From: Streptomyces minutiscleroticus
GTDB lineage: Bacteria; Actinomycetota; Actinomycetes; Streptomycetales; Streptomycetaceae
NCBI RefSeq assembly: GCF_014650875.1
Contig: NZ_BMVU01000029.1
Location: 47,628 to 111,627 of the forward strand
Reading direction: 5' to 3'
DNA length: 64,000 nucleotides
Shown piece after piece: positions 40,319 through 49,779 of the stretch (the first letter of the stretch is position 1; each line of letters begins with the position of its first letter). The notes below the pieces were generated by a model, which was given only the letters and a program-made list of their open reading frames with translations, was not told where the DNA came from and did not search any database. Position numbers and translations under genes: made by a program.

Positions 40319-42079
40319 GTGGCAGCACCGAAGAAGGGCCGGAGCGCGAGCGCCCAGGGCAAGCCGGGGCGCTCGCTGGCCCTCATCCTGATCGCCATCG
40401 TGGCGCTCACCGGGGGGATGTTCCTCTCCGGGCACACCACCCCGCGTCTCGGCATCGACCTGGCCGGCGGCACCAGCATCACGCTCAAGGCGAAGAGCGA
40501 GCCCGGCCAGGAATCGGCGATCAACAAGACCAACATGGACACCGCGGTCGAGATCATGGAGCGCCGTGTCAACGGCCTCGGTGTCTCCGAGGCGGAGGTC
40601 CAGACCCAGGGCGATCGCAACATCATCGTCAACATTCCCAAGGGCACCAACTCCAAGCAGGCCCGCGAGCAGGTCGGCACCACCGCCAAGCTCTACTTCC
40701 GCCCGGTCCTCGCGACCGAGGTCTCCGGCGCGGCCGCCTCGGCCAGCCCCGAGCCGAGCGCGTCGAGCAGCGCCTCGAAGGAGTCCGACGGCGAGGAGGC
40801 CACCGACAAGGACGAGGCGACCCCCTCCGACGAGTCCGCCTCCGGGACGCCGTCCGCGTCCGCCACCTCGCAGGGCCGCGCGGTCACCGACGCCCTCGCC
40901 GCGGACTCCACCCCGTCCGCGAGCGCCTCCGCCCCGGCCTCCGCGGGCGACGACGCCGCCACCGGGGCCGACAGCAAGCTCCAGGCCCAGTACGCCGCGC
41001 TCGACTGCACCAAGCCGTCGGTCCGCGCGACCGCCGATGACGGCGCCAAGCCCGGCGACTCGTCCCTGGCCTGCGGCCAGAACTCCCAGGGCCAGTGGCA
41101 GAAGTACCTGCTCGGCCCGGCCGCGGTCGACGGCACGGACGTCGACAAGGCCCAGGCGGTCTACGACACCCAGTCCGGCGCGGGCTGGAAGGTCACCATG
41201 GACTTCACGTCCGGCGGTGCCAAGAAGTTCGGCGACATCACGGGCGAGCTGGCGCAGAAGCAGTCCCCGCAGAACCAGTTCGCGATCGTCCTGGACGGCG
41301 ACGTCGTCTCCGACCCGTACGTCCGGCAGGCACTGACCGGCGGCACCGCGGAGATCTCCGGCAGCTTCGACCAGACCGAGGCGCAGGAACTGTCCAACAT
41401 GCTGTCCTACGGCGCGCTGCCGCTCTCCTTCGAGGAGCAGAGCGTCACCACCGTCACCGCCGCGCTCGGCGGCGAGCAGCTGCACGCCGGTCTGATCGCC
41501 GGCGCCATCGGCCTCGCCCTGGTCGTCATCTACCTGGTGGTCTACTACCGCGGCCTGTCGCTCATCGCCATCGCCTCCCTGCTGGTCTCGGCGGTCCTCA
41601 CCTACGTGATCATGGCGCTGCTCGGCCCGGCCATCGGCTTCGCGCTGAACCTGCCGGCCGTCTGCGGCGCGATCGTCGCCATCGGCATCACCGCGGACTC
41701 GTTCATCGTGTTCTTCGAACGCATCCGGGACGAGGTCCGCGAGGGCCGCACGCTGCGCCCGGCCGTCGCCCGCGCCTGGCCCCGCGCCCGGCGCACCATC
41801 CTGGTGTCGGACTTCGTGTCCTTCCTGGCCGCGGCGGTGCTCTTCATCGTCACCGTCGGCAAGGTGCAGGGCTTCGCGTTCACGCTGGGCCTGACGACCC
41901 TGCTCGACGTGGTCGTCGTCTTCTTCTTCACCAAGCCGCTCATGACGATCCTCGCCCGCAGGAAGTTCTTCGCGAGCGGCCACAGCTGGTCGGGTCTCGA
42001 CCCGAAGCGGCTCGGCGCCAAGCCGCCGCTGCGCCGTTCCCGCCGTGTGTCCGCCCCCGTCGACCCGAAGGAGGCGTGA
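40319..42079 (+). CDS. secD: Protein translocase subunit SecD
   Basis: SecD (586 aa) works with SecF and the proton gradient to pull exported proteins across the membrane. It has one N-terminal helix (LALILIAIVALTGGMFL), a large P1 domain (RLGIDLAGGTSITLKA), then five helices with the RND signature and AICGAIVAIGITADSFIVFFERIRDE. A roughly 130-residue Ala/Ser/Asp/Glu-rich insertion (about residues 140-270) interrupts P1 (ASPEPSASSSASKESDGEEA); this low-complexity expansion is seen in Streptomyces. GTG 40319 has GGGAG and GAGAAG upstream. Confidence 0.95.
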   Translation: MAAPKKGRSASAQGKPGRSLALILIAIVALTGGMFLSGHTTPRLGIDLAGGTSITLKAKSEPGQESAINKTNMDTAVEIMERRVNGLGVSEAEVQTQGDRNIIVNIPKGTNSKQAREQVGTTAKLYFRPVLATEVSGAAASASPEPSASSSASKESDGEEATDKDEATPSDESASGTPSASATSQGRAVTDALAADSTPSASASAPASAGDDAATGADSKLQAQYAALDCTKPSVRATADDGAKPGDSSLACGQNSQGQWQKYLLGPAAVDGTDVDKAQAVYDTQSGAGWKVTMDFTSGGAKKFGDITGELAQKQSPQNQFAIVLDGDVVSDPYVRQALTGGTAEISGSFDQTEAQELSNMLSYGALPLSFEEQSVTTVTAALGGEQLHAGLIAGAIGLALVVIYLVVYYRGLSLIAIASLLVSAVLTYVIMALLGPAIGFALNLPAVCGAIVAIGITADSFIVFFERIRDEVREGRTLRPAVARAWPRARRTILVSDFVSFLAAAVLFIVTVGKVQGFAFTLGLTTLLDVVVVFFFTKPLMTILARRKFFASGHSWSGLDPKRLGAKPPLRRSRRVSAPVDPKEA

Positions 42080-42080
42080 G

Positions 42081-43205
42081 ATGTCGAAGCTCGGCGATCT
42101 CGGCGCCCGTCTCTACCGTGGCGAGGTCGGATACGACTTCGTCGGCAAGCGCAAGATCTGGTACGGCCTGTCGATCCTCATCACCATCACCGCGATCGTC
42201 GGCCTGGCCGTACGCGGTCTGAACATGGGCATCGAGTTCCAGGGCGGTGCCGTCTTCACCACCCCGAAGACCAGCGTCTCCGTGGCGCAGGCCGAGGAGT
42301 ACGCGGAGGAGGCCTCCGGCCACGACGCGATCGTGCAGGAGCTCGGCACGGGCGGCCTGCGCATCCAGATCTCCGGTGTGGACACGGCCAAGTCCGACGA
42401 GATCAAGGACGCCCTGTCCAAGGACCTGAAGGTCGACTCCGAGAAGATCAACGCCGATCTGGTCGGCCCCAGCTGGGGTGAGCAGATCGCCAACAAGGCA
42501 TGGCAGGGCCTGGGCATCTTCATGGTGCTCGTGGTGATCTACCTGGCGATCGCCTTCGAGTGGCGCATGGCCGTCGCCGCCCTGGTGGCGCTGATCCACG
42601 ACATCACCATCACCGTCGGCATCTACGCCCTGGTGGGCTTCGAGGTCACCCCCGGCACCGTGATCGGCCTGCTGACGATCCTCGGTTACTCGCTCTACGA
42701 CACGGTCGTCGTCTTCGACTCCCTCAAGGAGCAGACGAAGGACCTCACCAAGCAGAGCCGCTGGACCTACAGCGACGTCGCCAACCGGTCGATCAACAGC
42801 ACGCTGGTGCGCTCCATCAACACCACGGTGGTCGCGCTGCTGCCGGTCGCCGGCCTGCTGTTCATCGGCGGCGGCGTCCTCGGCGCCGGCATGCTGAACG
42901 ACATCTCGCTGTCGCTCTTCGTGGGCCTCGCCGCCGGTGCCTACTCCTCGATCTTCATCGCCACGCCGCTCGTCGCCGACCTCAAGGAGCGCGAGCCCGC
43001 GATGAGGAACCTCAAGCGGCGGGTGCTCGCCAAGCGGGCCGCGGCCGCCTCCCAGGGCGAGTCCCCGGAGACGGCCTCCGCCGACGAACCGTACGACCAG
43101 GAGCCCGAGGACGCGACGCCCGCCGTGGTGGGGCCGCGCGACCAGCGCTCCCAGCCCGCGGCCCGCAACCGGGGCCGCGGCCGACCCTCCGGAAAGCGCC
43201 GATGA
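42081..43205 (+). CDS. secF: Protein translocase subunit SecF
   Basis: The 374-aa partner of SecD has FVGKRKIWYGLSILITI, IEFQGGAVF, the RND-type helices and GLLTILGYSLYDTVVVFDSLKE plus RSINTTVVALLPVAGLLFIGGGVLG. An acidic then basic C-terminal tail (EPYDQEPEDATP to GRGRPSGKRR) of about 50 residues lies in the cytoplasm. It starts 1 base after the secD stop and overlaps apt by ATGA. Confidence 0.96.
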   Translation: MSKLGDLGARLYRGEVGYDFVGKRKIWYGLSILITITAIVGLAVRGLNMGIEFQGGAVFTTPKTSVSVAQAEEYAEEASGHDAIVQELGTGGLRIQISGVDTAKSDEIKDALSKDLKVDSEKINADLVGPSWGEQIANKAWQGLGIFMVLVVIYLAIAFEWRMAVAALVALIHDITITVGIYALVGFEVTPGTVIGLLTILGYSLYDTVVVFDSLKEQTKDLTKQSRWTYSDVANRSINSTLVRSINTTVVALLPVAGLLFIGGGVLGAGMLNDISLSLFVGLAAGAYSSIFIATPLVADLKEREPAMRNLKRRVLAKRAAAASQGESPETASADEPYDQEPEDATPAVVGPRDQRSQPAARNRGRGRPSGKRR

Positions 43206-43750
43206 CCGACCTCACCGACATCTCGACCCTGCTCCTCAGCCGTATCCGGGATGTCGCCGACTACCCGGAGCCGGGCGTGATGTTCAAGGACATCACCCCG
43301 CTCCTGGCCGACCCCGCCGCGTTCTCGGCCCTCACCGACGCGTTCGCCGGCATCTGCGCGCGCACCGGCGCCACGAAGGTCGTCGGCCTGGAGGCCCGCG
43401 GCTTCATCCTCGGCGCCCCCGTCGCGGTGCGCGCCGGGCTCGGCTTCGTCCCCGTGCGCAAGGCGGGCAAGCTCCCCGGGGCGACGCTCAGCCAGGCGTA
43501 CGACCTGGAGTACGGCTCGGCCGAGATCGAGATCCACGCCGAGGACCTGACCGCGGACGACCGCGTGATGGTCGTCGACGACGTCCTCGCCACCGGCGGC
43601 ACCGCCGAGGCCTCGCTCCGGCTGATCCGCCGGGCCGGTGCCGAGGTCGCCGGCGTCTCGGTCCTCATGGAACTCGGCTTCCTGGGCGGCCGTGACCGTC
43701 TCGCCCCGGCGCTCGACGGCGCCCCGCTGGAGGCGCTGCTCACCGTCTGA
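43202..43750 (+). CDS. apt: Adenine phosphoribosyltransferase
   Basis: The 182-aa salvage enzyme makes AMP from adenine and PRPP. The PRPP loop is VMVVDDVLATGGTAEA; VGLEARGFILGAPVA and PEPGVMFKDITPLLAD are APT-specific. Linkage to relA downstream is conserved in actinobacteria, joining purine salvage to the stringent response. Start overlaps secF. Confidence 0.96.
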   Translation: MTDLTDISTLLLSRIRDVADYPEPGVMFKDITPLLADPAAFSALTDAFAGICARTGATKVVGLEARGFILGAPVAVRAGLGFVPVRKAGKLPGATLSQAYDLEYGSAEIEIHAEDLTADDRVMVVDDVLATGGTAEASLRLIRRAGAEVAGVSVLMELGFLGGRDRLAPALDGAPLEALLTV

Positions 43751-43944
43751 GCACCCGAGCACCACCCCGTACGACGTCCGTACGGCACCGCGGAGGCGGG
43801 CCCGGAGGAATCCGGTGCCCGCCTCCGGTGTTTCTCCCGTATCAAGGCGTCTCACCGGTCGAATGAGAGCCCGGGGCCGTGGATCGCTACCATGGGGTAT
43901 CCGGAGCCTGACCGGGGGACCCGGATCGCGCACGAGGAGCCCTC

Positions 43945-46527
43945 TTGCCAGACGAGGCCCAGCCCTTCTCCCCCAGTGCCGAACGCCTGGGGACAGCCCC
44001 GCACGGCGCCGAGCGCCTGGGGGGATCTCCAGCCGCCGAGCCCGACACCGCGTCGGGCCGCACCGCCACGCCCGCCCGGGACGGCACGAACGCACCGGGC
44101 GGACGGACGCAGCCCGCGTCCGGTGCCACGGCGGCCGGGCAGGCGCGTCCCCGGCCGGCCTCCCCGGAGCGCGGCGCGGACCACCGGCCCGCGCGTCCCG
44201 CCCCTGGCCAGCCCGCCCGCTCCGGCGGCTCCTCCAACCGTGTCCGGGCCCGCCTCGCCCGCCTCGGCGTCCAGCGCTCCAACCCGTACAACCCGGTCCT
44301 GGAGCCGCTGCTGCGGATAGTGCGCGGCAACGACCCGAAGATCGAGACGGCCACGCTGCGGCAGATCGAGAGCGCCTACCAGGTCGCCGAGCGCTGGCAC
44401 CGCGGCCAGAAGCGCAAGAGCGGCGACCCGTACATCACGCACCCGCTCGCGGTGACGACGATCCTCGCCGAGCTGGGCATGGACCCGGCGACGCTGATGG
44501 CGGGCCTGCTGCACGACACCGTCGAGGACACCGAGTACGGCCTGGACACCCTGCGCCAGGACTTCGGCGACCAGGTCGCCCTCCTCGTCGACGGCGTGAC
44601 CAAGCTGGACAAGGTCAAGTTCGGCGAGGCCGCGCAGGCCGAGACCGTGCGCAAGATGGTCGTCGCGATGGCCAAGGACCCGCGCGTCCTGGTCATCAAG
44701 CTCGCCGACCGCCTGCACAACATGCGCACCATGCGCTACCTCAAGCGCGAGAAGCAGGAGAAGAAGGCGCGCGAGACCCTGGAGATCTACGCGCCGCTCG
44801 CCCACCGCCTGGGCATGAACACCATCAAGTGGGAGCTGGAGGACCTCGCCTTCGCGATCCTCTACCCCAAGATGTACGACGAGATCGTCCGGCTGGTCGC
44901 CGAGCGCGCCCCCAAGCGCGACGAGTACCTGGCCGTGGTGACCGACGAGGTCCAGTCCGACCTGCGTGCGGCCCGCATCAAGGCGACCGTCACCGGCCGC
45001 CCCAAGCACTACTACAGCGTCTACCAGAAGATGATCGTCAGAGGCCGCGACTTCGCGGAGATCTACGACCTGGTGGGCATCCGCGTCCTCGTCGACACGG
45101 TCCGCGACTGCTACGCCGCCCTCGGCACGGTGCACGCGCGGTGGAACCCGGTCCCCGGCCGGTTCAAGGACTACATCGCGATGCCCAAGTTCAACATGTA
45201 CCAGTCGCTGCACACGACGGTGATCGGCCCCAACGGCAAGCCCGTCGAGCTGCAGATCCGCACCTTCGACATGCACCGCCGCGCCGAGTACGGCATCGCG
45301 GCGCACTGGAAGTACAAGCAGGAGGCCGTGGCCGGCGCCTCCAAGGTCCGCACCGACGCGCCCCGCAGCGCCGGCAAGGACAAGGACGCCGTCAACGACA
45401 TGGCGTGGCTGCGCCAGCTGCTCGACTGGCAGAAGGAGACCGAGGACCCCAGCGAGTTCCTGGAGTCCCTGCGCTTCGACCTGTCGCGCAACGAGGTCTT
45501 CGTCTTCACGCCGAAGGGCGACGTCATAGCGCTTCCGGCGGGCGCCACACCGGTGGACTTCGCGTACGCGGTCCACACCGAGGTCGGCCACCGCACGATA
45601 GGGGCGCGGGTCAACGGCCGCCTGGTCCCGCTGGAGTCCACCCTGGACAACGGCGACCTGGTGGAGGTCTTCACCTCCAAGGCCACCGGCGCGGGCCCGT
45701 CCCGCGACTGGCTCGGCTTCGTGAAGTCGCCGCGCGCCCGCAACAAGATCCGCGCCTGGTTCTCCAAGGAGCGCCGCGACGAGGCGATCGAGCACGGCAA
45801 GGACGCCATCGTGCGGGCGATGCGCAAGCAGAACCTGCCGATCCAGCGCATCCTGACGGGCGACTCGCTGGTCACCCTCGCGCACGAGATGCGCTACCCG
45901 GACATCTCGTCCCTGTACGCGGCGATCGGCGAGGGCCACGTGGCCGCGCAGGGCGTCGTGCAGAAGCTGGTGCAGGCGCTCGGCGGCGAGGAAGCCGCCA
46001 GCGAGGAGATCGACGAGAGCGTGCCGCCGTCGCGCGGCCGCGGCCGCAAGCGGCGCTCCAGCTCCGACCCGGGCGTCGTGGTCAAGGGCGTCGAGGACGT
46101 GTGGGTGAAGCTCGCCCGCTGCTGCACCCCCGTGCCCGGTGACCCGATCATCGGCTTCGTCACCCGCGGCAGCGGGGTGTCGGTGCACCGCAGCGACTGC
46201 GTCAACGTCGAGTCGCTGTCCCGCGAGCCGGAGCGGATCCTCGACGTCGAGTGGGCGCCGACCCAGTCCTCGGTGTTCCTCGTCGCCATACAGGTCGAGG
46301 CCCTGGACCGCTCGCGCCTCCTCTCGGACGTCACGCGCGTCCTGTCGGACCAGCACGTGAACATCCTCTCCGCGGCCGTCCAGACCTCCCGCGACCGCGT
46401 GGCCACCTCCCGCTTCACCTTCGAGATGGGCGACCCCAAGCACCTGGGGCACGTCCTGAAGGCGGTCAGGGGAGTGGAGGGCGTGTACGACGTGTACCGC
46501 GTGACGTCGGCCCGCCAGACCCGCTAG
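43945..46527 (+). CDS. relA: Bifunctional (p)ppGpp synthetase/hydrolase RelA/SpoT
   Basis: The 860-aa RSH enzyme starts at TTG 43945 after GAGGAGC. A disordered N-terminus of about 95 residues precedes the HD hydrolase (THPLAVTTILAELGMD, GLLHDTVEDT), the synthetase (YSVYQKMIVRGRDFAEIYDL, GRFKDYIAMPKFNMYQSLHT), TGS domain (VFTPKGDVIALPAGATPVDF), a helical/zinc-finger region (LARCCTPVPGDPIIGFVTRG) and ACT domain. Both HD and synthetase motifs are intact, so it both makes and degrades ppGpp. In Streptomyces RelA links starvation to antibiotic production. The 3' flank has unusual hairpins. Confidence 0.97.
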   Translation: MPDEAQPFSPSAERLGTAPHGAERLGGSPAAEPDTASGRTATPARDGTNAPGGRTQPASGATAAGQARPRPASPERGADHRPARPAPGQPARSGGSSNRVRARLARLGVQRSNPYNPVLEPLLRIVRGNDPKIETATLRQIESAYQVAERWHRGQKRKSGDPYITHPLAVTTILAELGMDPATLMAGLLHDTVEDTEYGLDTLRQDFGDQVALLVDGVTKLDKVKFGEAAQAETVRKMVVAMAKDPRVLVIKLADRLHNMRTMRYLKREKQEKKARETLEIYAPLAHRLGMNTIKWELEDLAFAILYPKMYDEIVRLVAERAPKRDEYLAVVTDEVQSDLRAARIKATVTGRPKHYYSVYQKMIVRGRDFAEIYDLVGIRVLVDTVRDCYAALGTVHARWNPVPGRFKDYIAMPKFNMYQSLHTTVIGPNGKPVELQIRTFDMHRRAEYGIAAHWKYKQEAVAGASKVRTDAPRSAGKDKDAVNDMAWLRQLLDWQKETEDPSEFLESLRFDLSRNEVFVFTPKGDVIALPAGATPVDFAYAVHTEVGHRTIGARVNGRLVPLESTLDNGDLVEVFTSKATGAGPSRDWLGFVKSPRARNKIRAWFSKERRDEAIEHGKDAIVRAMRKQNLPIQRILTGDSLVTLAHEMRYPDISSLYAAIGEGHVAAQGVVQKLVQALGGEEAASEEIDESVPPSRGRGRKRRSSSDPGVVVKGVEDVWVKLARCCTPVPGDPIIGFVTRGSGVSVHRSDCVNVESLSREPERILDVEWAPTQSSVFLVAIQVEALDRSRLLSDVTRVLSDQHVNILSAAVQTSRDRVATSRFTFEMGDPKHLGHVLKAVRGVEGVYDVYRVTSARQTR

Positions 46528-46546
46528 CGGCCGGCCCCCGGGCCGG

Positions 46547-46607
46547 GCGGAAGGGGGCTCCGTACGTCGCGTACCGAGCCCCCTTCCGCCGTACGGAGCC
46601 CCCTTCC
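46547..46607. terminator. Hairpin with two mutually exclusive right arms after relA
   Basis: The left arm 46547-46565 pairs with 46571-46589 (19 bp, one mismatch, 5-base loop). Its part 46549-46565 can instead pair perfectly over 17 bp with 46591-46607. Both forms begin about 20 bases past the relA stop. Confidence 0.6.
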
Positions 46608-46617
46608 CACAGGGGCG

Positions 46618-46672
46618 GTGGTGTGAGGAAGGGGCTCCCGTACCGAGTACGGGAGCCCCTTCCTCACACCAC
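46618..46672. terminator. Perfect 26-bp hairpin between relA and the DUF349 gene
   Basis: Bases 46618-46643 pair perfectly with 46647-46672 across a 3-base CGA loop. It lies between convergent genes and would stop transcription in both directions. The core GGAAGGGGCTCC resembles the neighbouring hairpin, suggesting duplication. Confidence 0.85.
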
Positions 46673-46689
46673 GCGGTGGCCGCGGACGC

Positions 46690-47919
46690 TCAGCCGCCGA
46701 ACTCCTGCAGGCCCTTCAGGGCCTGGTCCAGGAGCGCCTGGCGGCCCTCGAGCTCCCGCTCCAGCTTCTCGGCCCTGGCGTTGTTGCCCTGGGCGCGGGC
46801 CTGCTCGATCTGGCCCCTCAGCTTGTCCACGGCGGCCTGCAGCTGACCGGTCAGACCCGCGGCACGCGCGCGTGCCTCCGGGTTCGTCCGGCGCCACTCG
46901 GCCTCCTCGGCCTCCTGGATGGCCCGCTCCACGGCGTGCATCCGGCCCTCGACCTTGGGCCGGGCGTCGCGCGGCACGTGACCGATGGCCTCCCAGCGCT
47001 CGTTGATCGAGCGGAACGCCGCCCGCGAGGACTTCAGGTCCGTGACCGGCAGCAGCTTCTCGGCCTCCTGGGCGAGCTCCTCCTTGAGCTTGAGGTTCTC
47101 CGCCTGCTCGGCGTCCCGCTCCGCGAAGACCGCGCTGCGGGCGGCGAAGAAGACGTCCTGGGCGCCGCGGAAGCGGTTCCACAGGTCGTCCTCGTGCTCG
47201 CGCTGCGCGCGTCCCGCCGCCTTCCAGTCGGCCATCAGCTCGCGGTAGCGCGCCGCCGTGGGGCCCCAGTCGGTCGAGCCGGACAGCGCCTCGGCCTCCG
47301 CGACCAGCCGCTCCTTGGTGCGGCGGGCCTCCTCGCGCTGCGCGTCAAGCGACGCGAAGTGCGCCTTGCGGCGCTTGGAGAACGCCGAGCGCGCGTGCGA
47401 GAACCGGTGCCACAGCTCGTCGTCCGACTTGCGGTCGAGCCGCGGCAGGCCCTTCCAGGTGTCCACCAGGGCGCGCAGCCGCTCACCGGCGGCCCGCCAC
47501 TGGTCGGACTGCGCCAGCTCCTCCGCCTCGGCGACCAGCGCCTCCTTGGCGTGCCGCGCCTCGTCGGACTGCTTGGCCCGCTGCGCCTTGCGCTCCTCGC
47601 GGCGCGCCTCCACGGTCTCCACCAGCTTGTCGAGCCGGGCCCGCAGCGCGTCCAGGTCACCCACGGCGTGGTGCGCGTCGACCTGCTCGCGCAGATGGCC
47701 GATGGCGGCCTGCGCGTCCTTCGCCGACAGGTCGGTGGTCCTCACCCGCCGCTCGAGGAGGCCGATCTCCACGACCAGGCCCTCGTACTTGCGCTCGAAG
47801 TAGGCCAGCGCCTCGTCGGGAGAGCCCGCCTGCCAGGAACCGACGACCTGCTCGCCCTCGGCCGTACGCACGTACACGGTGCCCGTCTCGTCGACGCGGC
47901 CCCACGGGTCGCTGCTCAC
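46690..47919 (-). CDS. DUF349 coiled-coil protein
   Basis: The 409-aa protein starts at GTG 47919 after GGAGGAGG. After about 60 residues (VYVRTAEGEQVVGSWQAGSPDEAL) it is almost wholly helical with four repeats of the DUF349 pattern, each having a central W and F (DQWRAAGERLRALVDTWKGL, LWHRFSHARSAFSKRRKAHF, LWNRFRGAQDVFFAARSAVF, RSINERWEAIGHVP). DUF349 proteins in other bacteria are tied to stress or morphology; function here is not known. Confidence 0.85.
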   Translation of the reverse strand: MSSDPWGRVDETGTVYVRTAEGEQVVGSWQAGSPDEALAYFERKYEGLVVEIGLLERRVRTTDLSAKDAQAAIGHLREQVDAHHAVGDLDALRARLDKLVETVEARREERKAQRAKQSDEARHAKEALVAEAEELAQSDQWRAAGERLRALVDTWKGLPRLDRKSDDELWHRFSHARSAFSKRRKAHFASLDAQREEARRTKERLVAEAEALSGSTDWGPTAARYRELMADWKAAGRAQREHEDDLWNRFRGAQDVFFAARSAVFAERDAEQAENLKLKEELAQEAEKLLPVTDLKSSRAAFRSINERWEAIGHVPRDARPKVEGRMHAVERAIQEAEEAEWRRTNPEARARAAGLTGQLQAAVDKLRGQIEQARAQGNNARAEKLERELEGRQALLDQALKGLQEFGG

Positions 47920-48051
47920 AGCGCCTCCTCCACATGATGCCCGCGGGTCTGTGCGCTCCCGGGCATCGTCCACAATTTCGTCACGGCCAACATAGGCGAC
48001 CGGCGGGGCGGCTGTCCGCATCCCGCGCGACCGAACTTTCCCAGTTGAGGG

Positions 48052-48891
48052 TCAGGACTTCGTCACGGTGGCCTTGTCGATCACCACGGTCGCGTTGGGG
48101 GTGCCGTCCCCCTGCCCCGTGCTCTCGCCGGCGTCCGCGATTTTCTTCAGGACCTTCATACCGGACTCGGAGACGGTCCCGAACGGGGTGTAGTCGGACG
48201 GCAGCGGGCTGTCCTGGTAGACGAGGAAGAACTGGCTGCCGCCGGAGTCGCGGCCCTCCTTCGTCTGGGCGTTGTACTGGTTGGCCATCGCCACCGTGCC
48301 GGCCGGGTAGACGTCGCCCTTCAGGCTCTTGGCGTCGAGGTTCTCGTCCGGGATGGTGTAGCCGGGTCCGCCCATGCCGGTGCCCTCGGGGTCGCCGCAC
48401 TGCAGCACGTAGATGCCGGCGGTCGTCAGACGGTGGCACTTGGTGTGGTCGAGGTAGCCCTTGCCGAGCAGGAAGTTGAACGAGTTCACCGTGTGCGGGG
48501 CGTTCGCCGCGTCCAGCGCGATGTCTATGTCGCCGCAGGTCGTCTGCAGCTCCATGGTGTACTTCGCGGACTTGTCGATGGTCATCGCCGGCTCCTTCTT
48601 GTAGCTCAGCGACTTCACCTTCCCCTTCGCGGCCTTCTCGCAGGGGTCCGGCGCCTTGCTGGTGGCCGACGCGCTCGGGGATGCCTCGGCGGACGCGTTG
48701 GCGGACTTGTCGTCGTTCTTGAAGACCCCGGTCGCGTAGGACACCACGCTGCCCACGACGACCACGCCGAGGACCGACGCCACCACCGTGTTGCGGACGC
48801 GCGCTCTGCGCCGGGCGGTCGTACGCCGCTGCTGCTGCCGCAAGAACTTCTCCCGGGCGAGCTGACGCCGCCGCTGCTCCTGGCTGACCAC
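48052..48891 (-). CDS. Membrane-anchored cyclophilin-type peptidyl-prolyl isomerase
   Basis: GTG 48891, preceded by AGGAGAG at 7 bases, begins a 279-aa protein: basic N-terminus (QRRRQLAREKFLRQQQRR), one helix (VVASVLGVVVVGSVVSYAT), a Ser/Ala-rich spacer and a cyclophilin domain (TCGDIDIALDAANAPHTVNSF, GGSQFFLVYQDSPLPSDYTPFG). It would isomerise proline bonds outside the membrane. Some active-site residues are altered: the HRVIxxFMIQGGD block reads HRLTTAGIYVLQCGD, so activity may be weak. The neighbour of relA/hisS as in mycobacteria. Confidence 0.9.
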   Translation of the reverse strand: MVSQEQRRRQLAREKFLRQQQRRTTARRRARVRNTVVASVLGVVVVGSVVSYATGVFKNDDKSANASAEASPSASATSKAPDPCEKAAKGKVKSLSYKKEPAMTIDKSAKYTMELQTTCGDIDIALDAANAPHTVNSFNFLLGKGYLDHTKCHRLTTAGIYVLQCGDPEGTGMGGPGYTIPDENLDAKSLKGDVYPAGTVAMANQYNAQTKEGRDSGGSQFFLVYQDSPLPSDYTPFGTVSESGMKVLKKIADAGESTGQGDGTPNATVVIDKATVTKS

Positions 48892-49057
48892 CGGGTTCTC
48901 TCCTCGTGCGTTGAGTCTGTCAGGTGGGACGCGTGCGTCTGGTGAGCCGATCGCCTGCGTGTGCCCCGTACCGTATATGGGTTCGCTGTGGTTACGGCAG
49001 CGCCGGTAGGCTCTGGTCCACAGCCACTCACCCTCGTACGACAACCGAAGGACGATC

Positions 49058-49765
49058 GTGCTCATTGCCGGGTTCCCCGCCGGGGCCTGGGGGACGAACT
49101 GTTATCTCGTCGCCCCCGCCGCCGGTGAGGAGTGCGTGATCATCGACCCGGGCCACCAGGCCGCGCAGGGGGTCGAGGACGCACTCGCCAAGCATCGGCT
49201 CAAGCCCGTCGCCGTCGTCCTGACCCACGGCCACATCGACCACGTCGCCTCGGTCGTCCCGGTGTGCGGCGCGCACGGCGTCCCGGCCTGGATCCACCCC
49301 GCGGACCGCTACATGATGAGCGACCCGGAGAAGGCCCTCGGCCGGTCCATCGGGATGCCGCTCATGGGCGAGCTGACGGTGGGGGAGCCCGACGACGTCC
49401 AGGAGCTGGCCGACGGCTCCCGCCTGGAGCTGGCGGGCCTGGAGTTCTCCGTCGCGCACGCGCCGGGCCATACCAAGGGGTCGGTGACCTTCAGGATGCC
49501 GCAGAGCGCGGACGTGCCGTCCGTGTTCTTCTCCGGCGACCTGCTGTTCGCCGGCTCCGTCGGACGCACCGACCTGCCCGGCGGTGACGCGGACGAGCTG
49601 CTCGGATCGCTGGCGCGCGTGTGCCTGCCGCTCGACGACTCGACCGTGGTGCTGTCCGGCCACGGCCCCCAGACGACCATCGGCCAGGAGCGCGCCACCA
49701 ACCCGTACCTGCGGCAGGTGGCCGCCGGCCAGGGAGCGCCCGGCGCTCCCCGACGAGGAATGTGA
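49058..49765 (+). CDS. Metallo-beta-lactamase-fold hydrolase (glyoxalase II-like)
   Basis: The 235-aa enzyme has the two-metal site in order: THGHIDH, APGHTKGS (His), FSGDLLFAGSVGRTD (bridging Asp) and LSGHGPQT (last His). The family includes hydroxyacylglutathione hydrolases; in thiol systems without glutathione the true substrate is unknown. GTG 49058 follows GAAGGAC. It is divergent from the cyclophilin gene and followed 14 bases later by hisS. Confidence 0.9.
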   Translation: MLIAGFPAGAWGTNCYLVAPAAGEECVIIDPGHQAAQGVEDALAKHRLKPVAVVLTHGHIDHVASVVPVCGAHGVPAWIHPADRYMMSDPEKALGRSIGMPLMGELTVGEPDDVQELADGSRLELAGLEFSVAHAPGHTKGSVTFRMPQSADVPSVFFSGDLLFAGSVGRTDLPGGDADELLGSLARVCLPLDDSTVVLSGHGPQTTIGQERATNPYLRQVAAGQGAPGAPRRGM

Positions 49766-49779
49766 CGAGAGACCTTTTC

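Noticed and set aside
40740..41050. Ala/Ser/Asp-rich insertion in SecD considered as a frameshift or foreign insert
   Set aside because: The frame is continuous with conserved SecD sequence on both sides; low-complexity expansion of P1 is the simpler view.
46547..46672. relA downstream hairpins considered as CRISPR or insertion-sequence ends
   Set aside because: They are inverted, not evenly spaced direct repeats, and no transposase or spacer structure is present.
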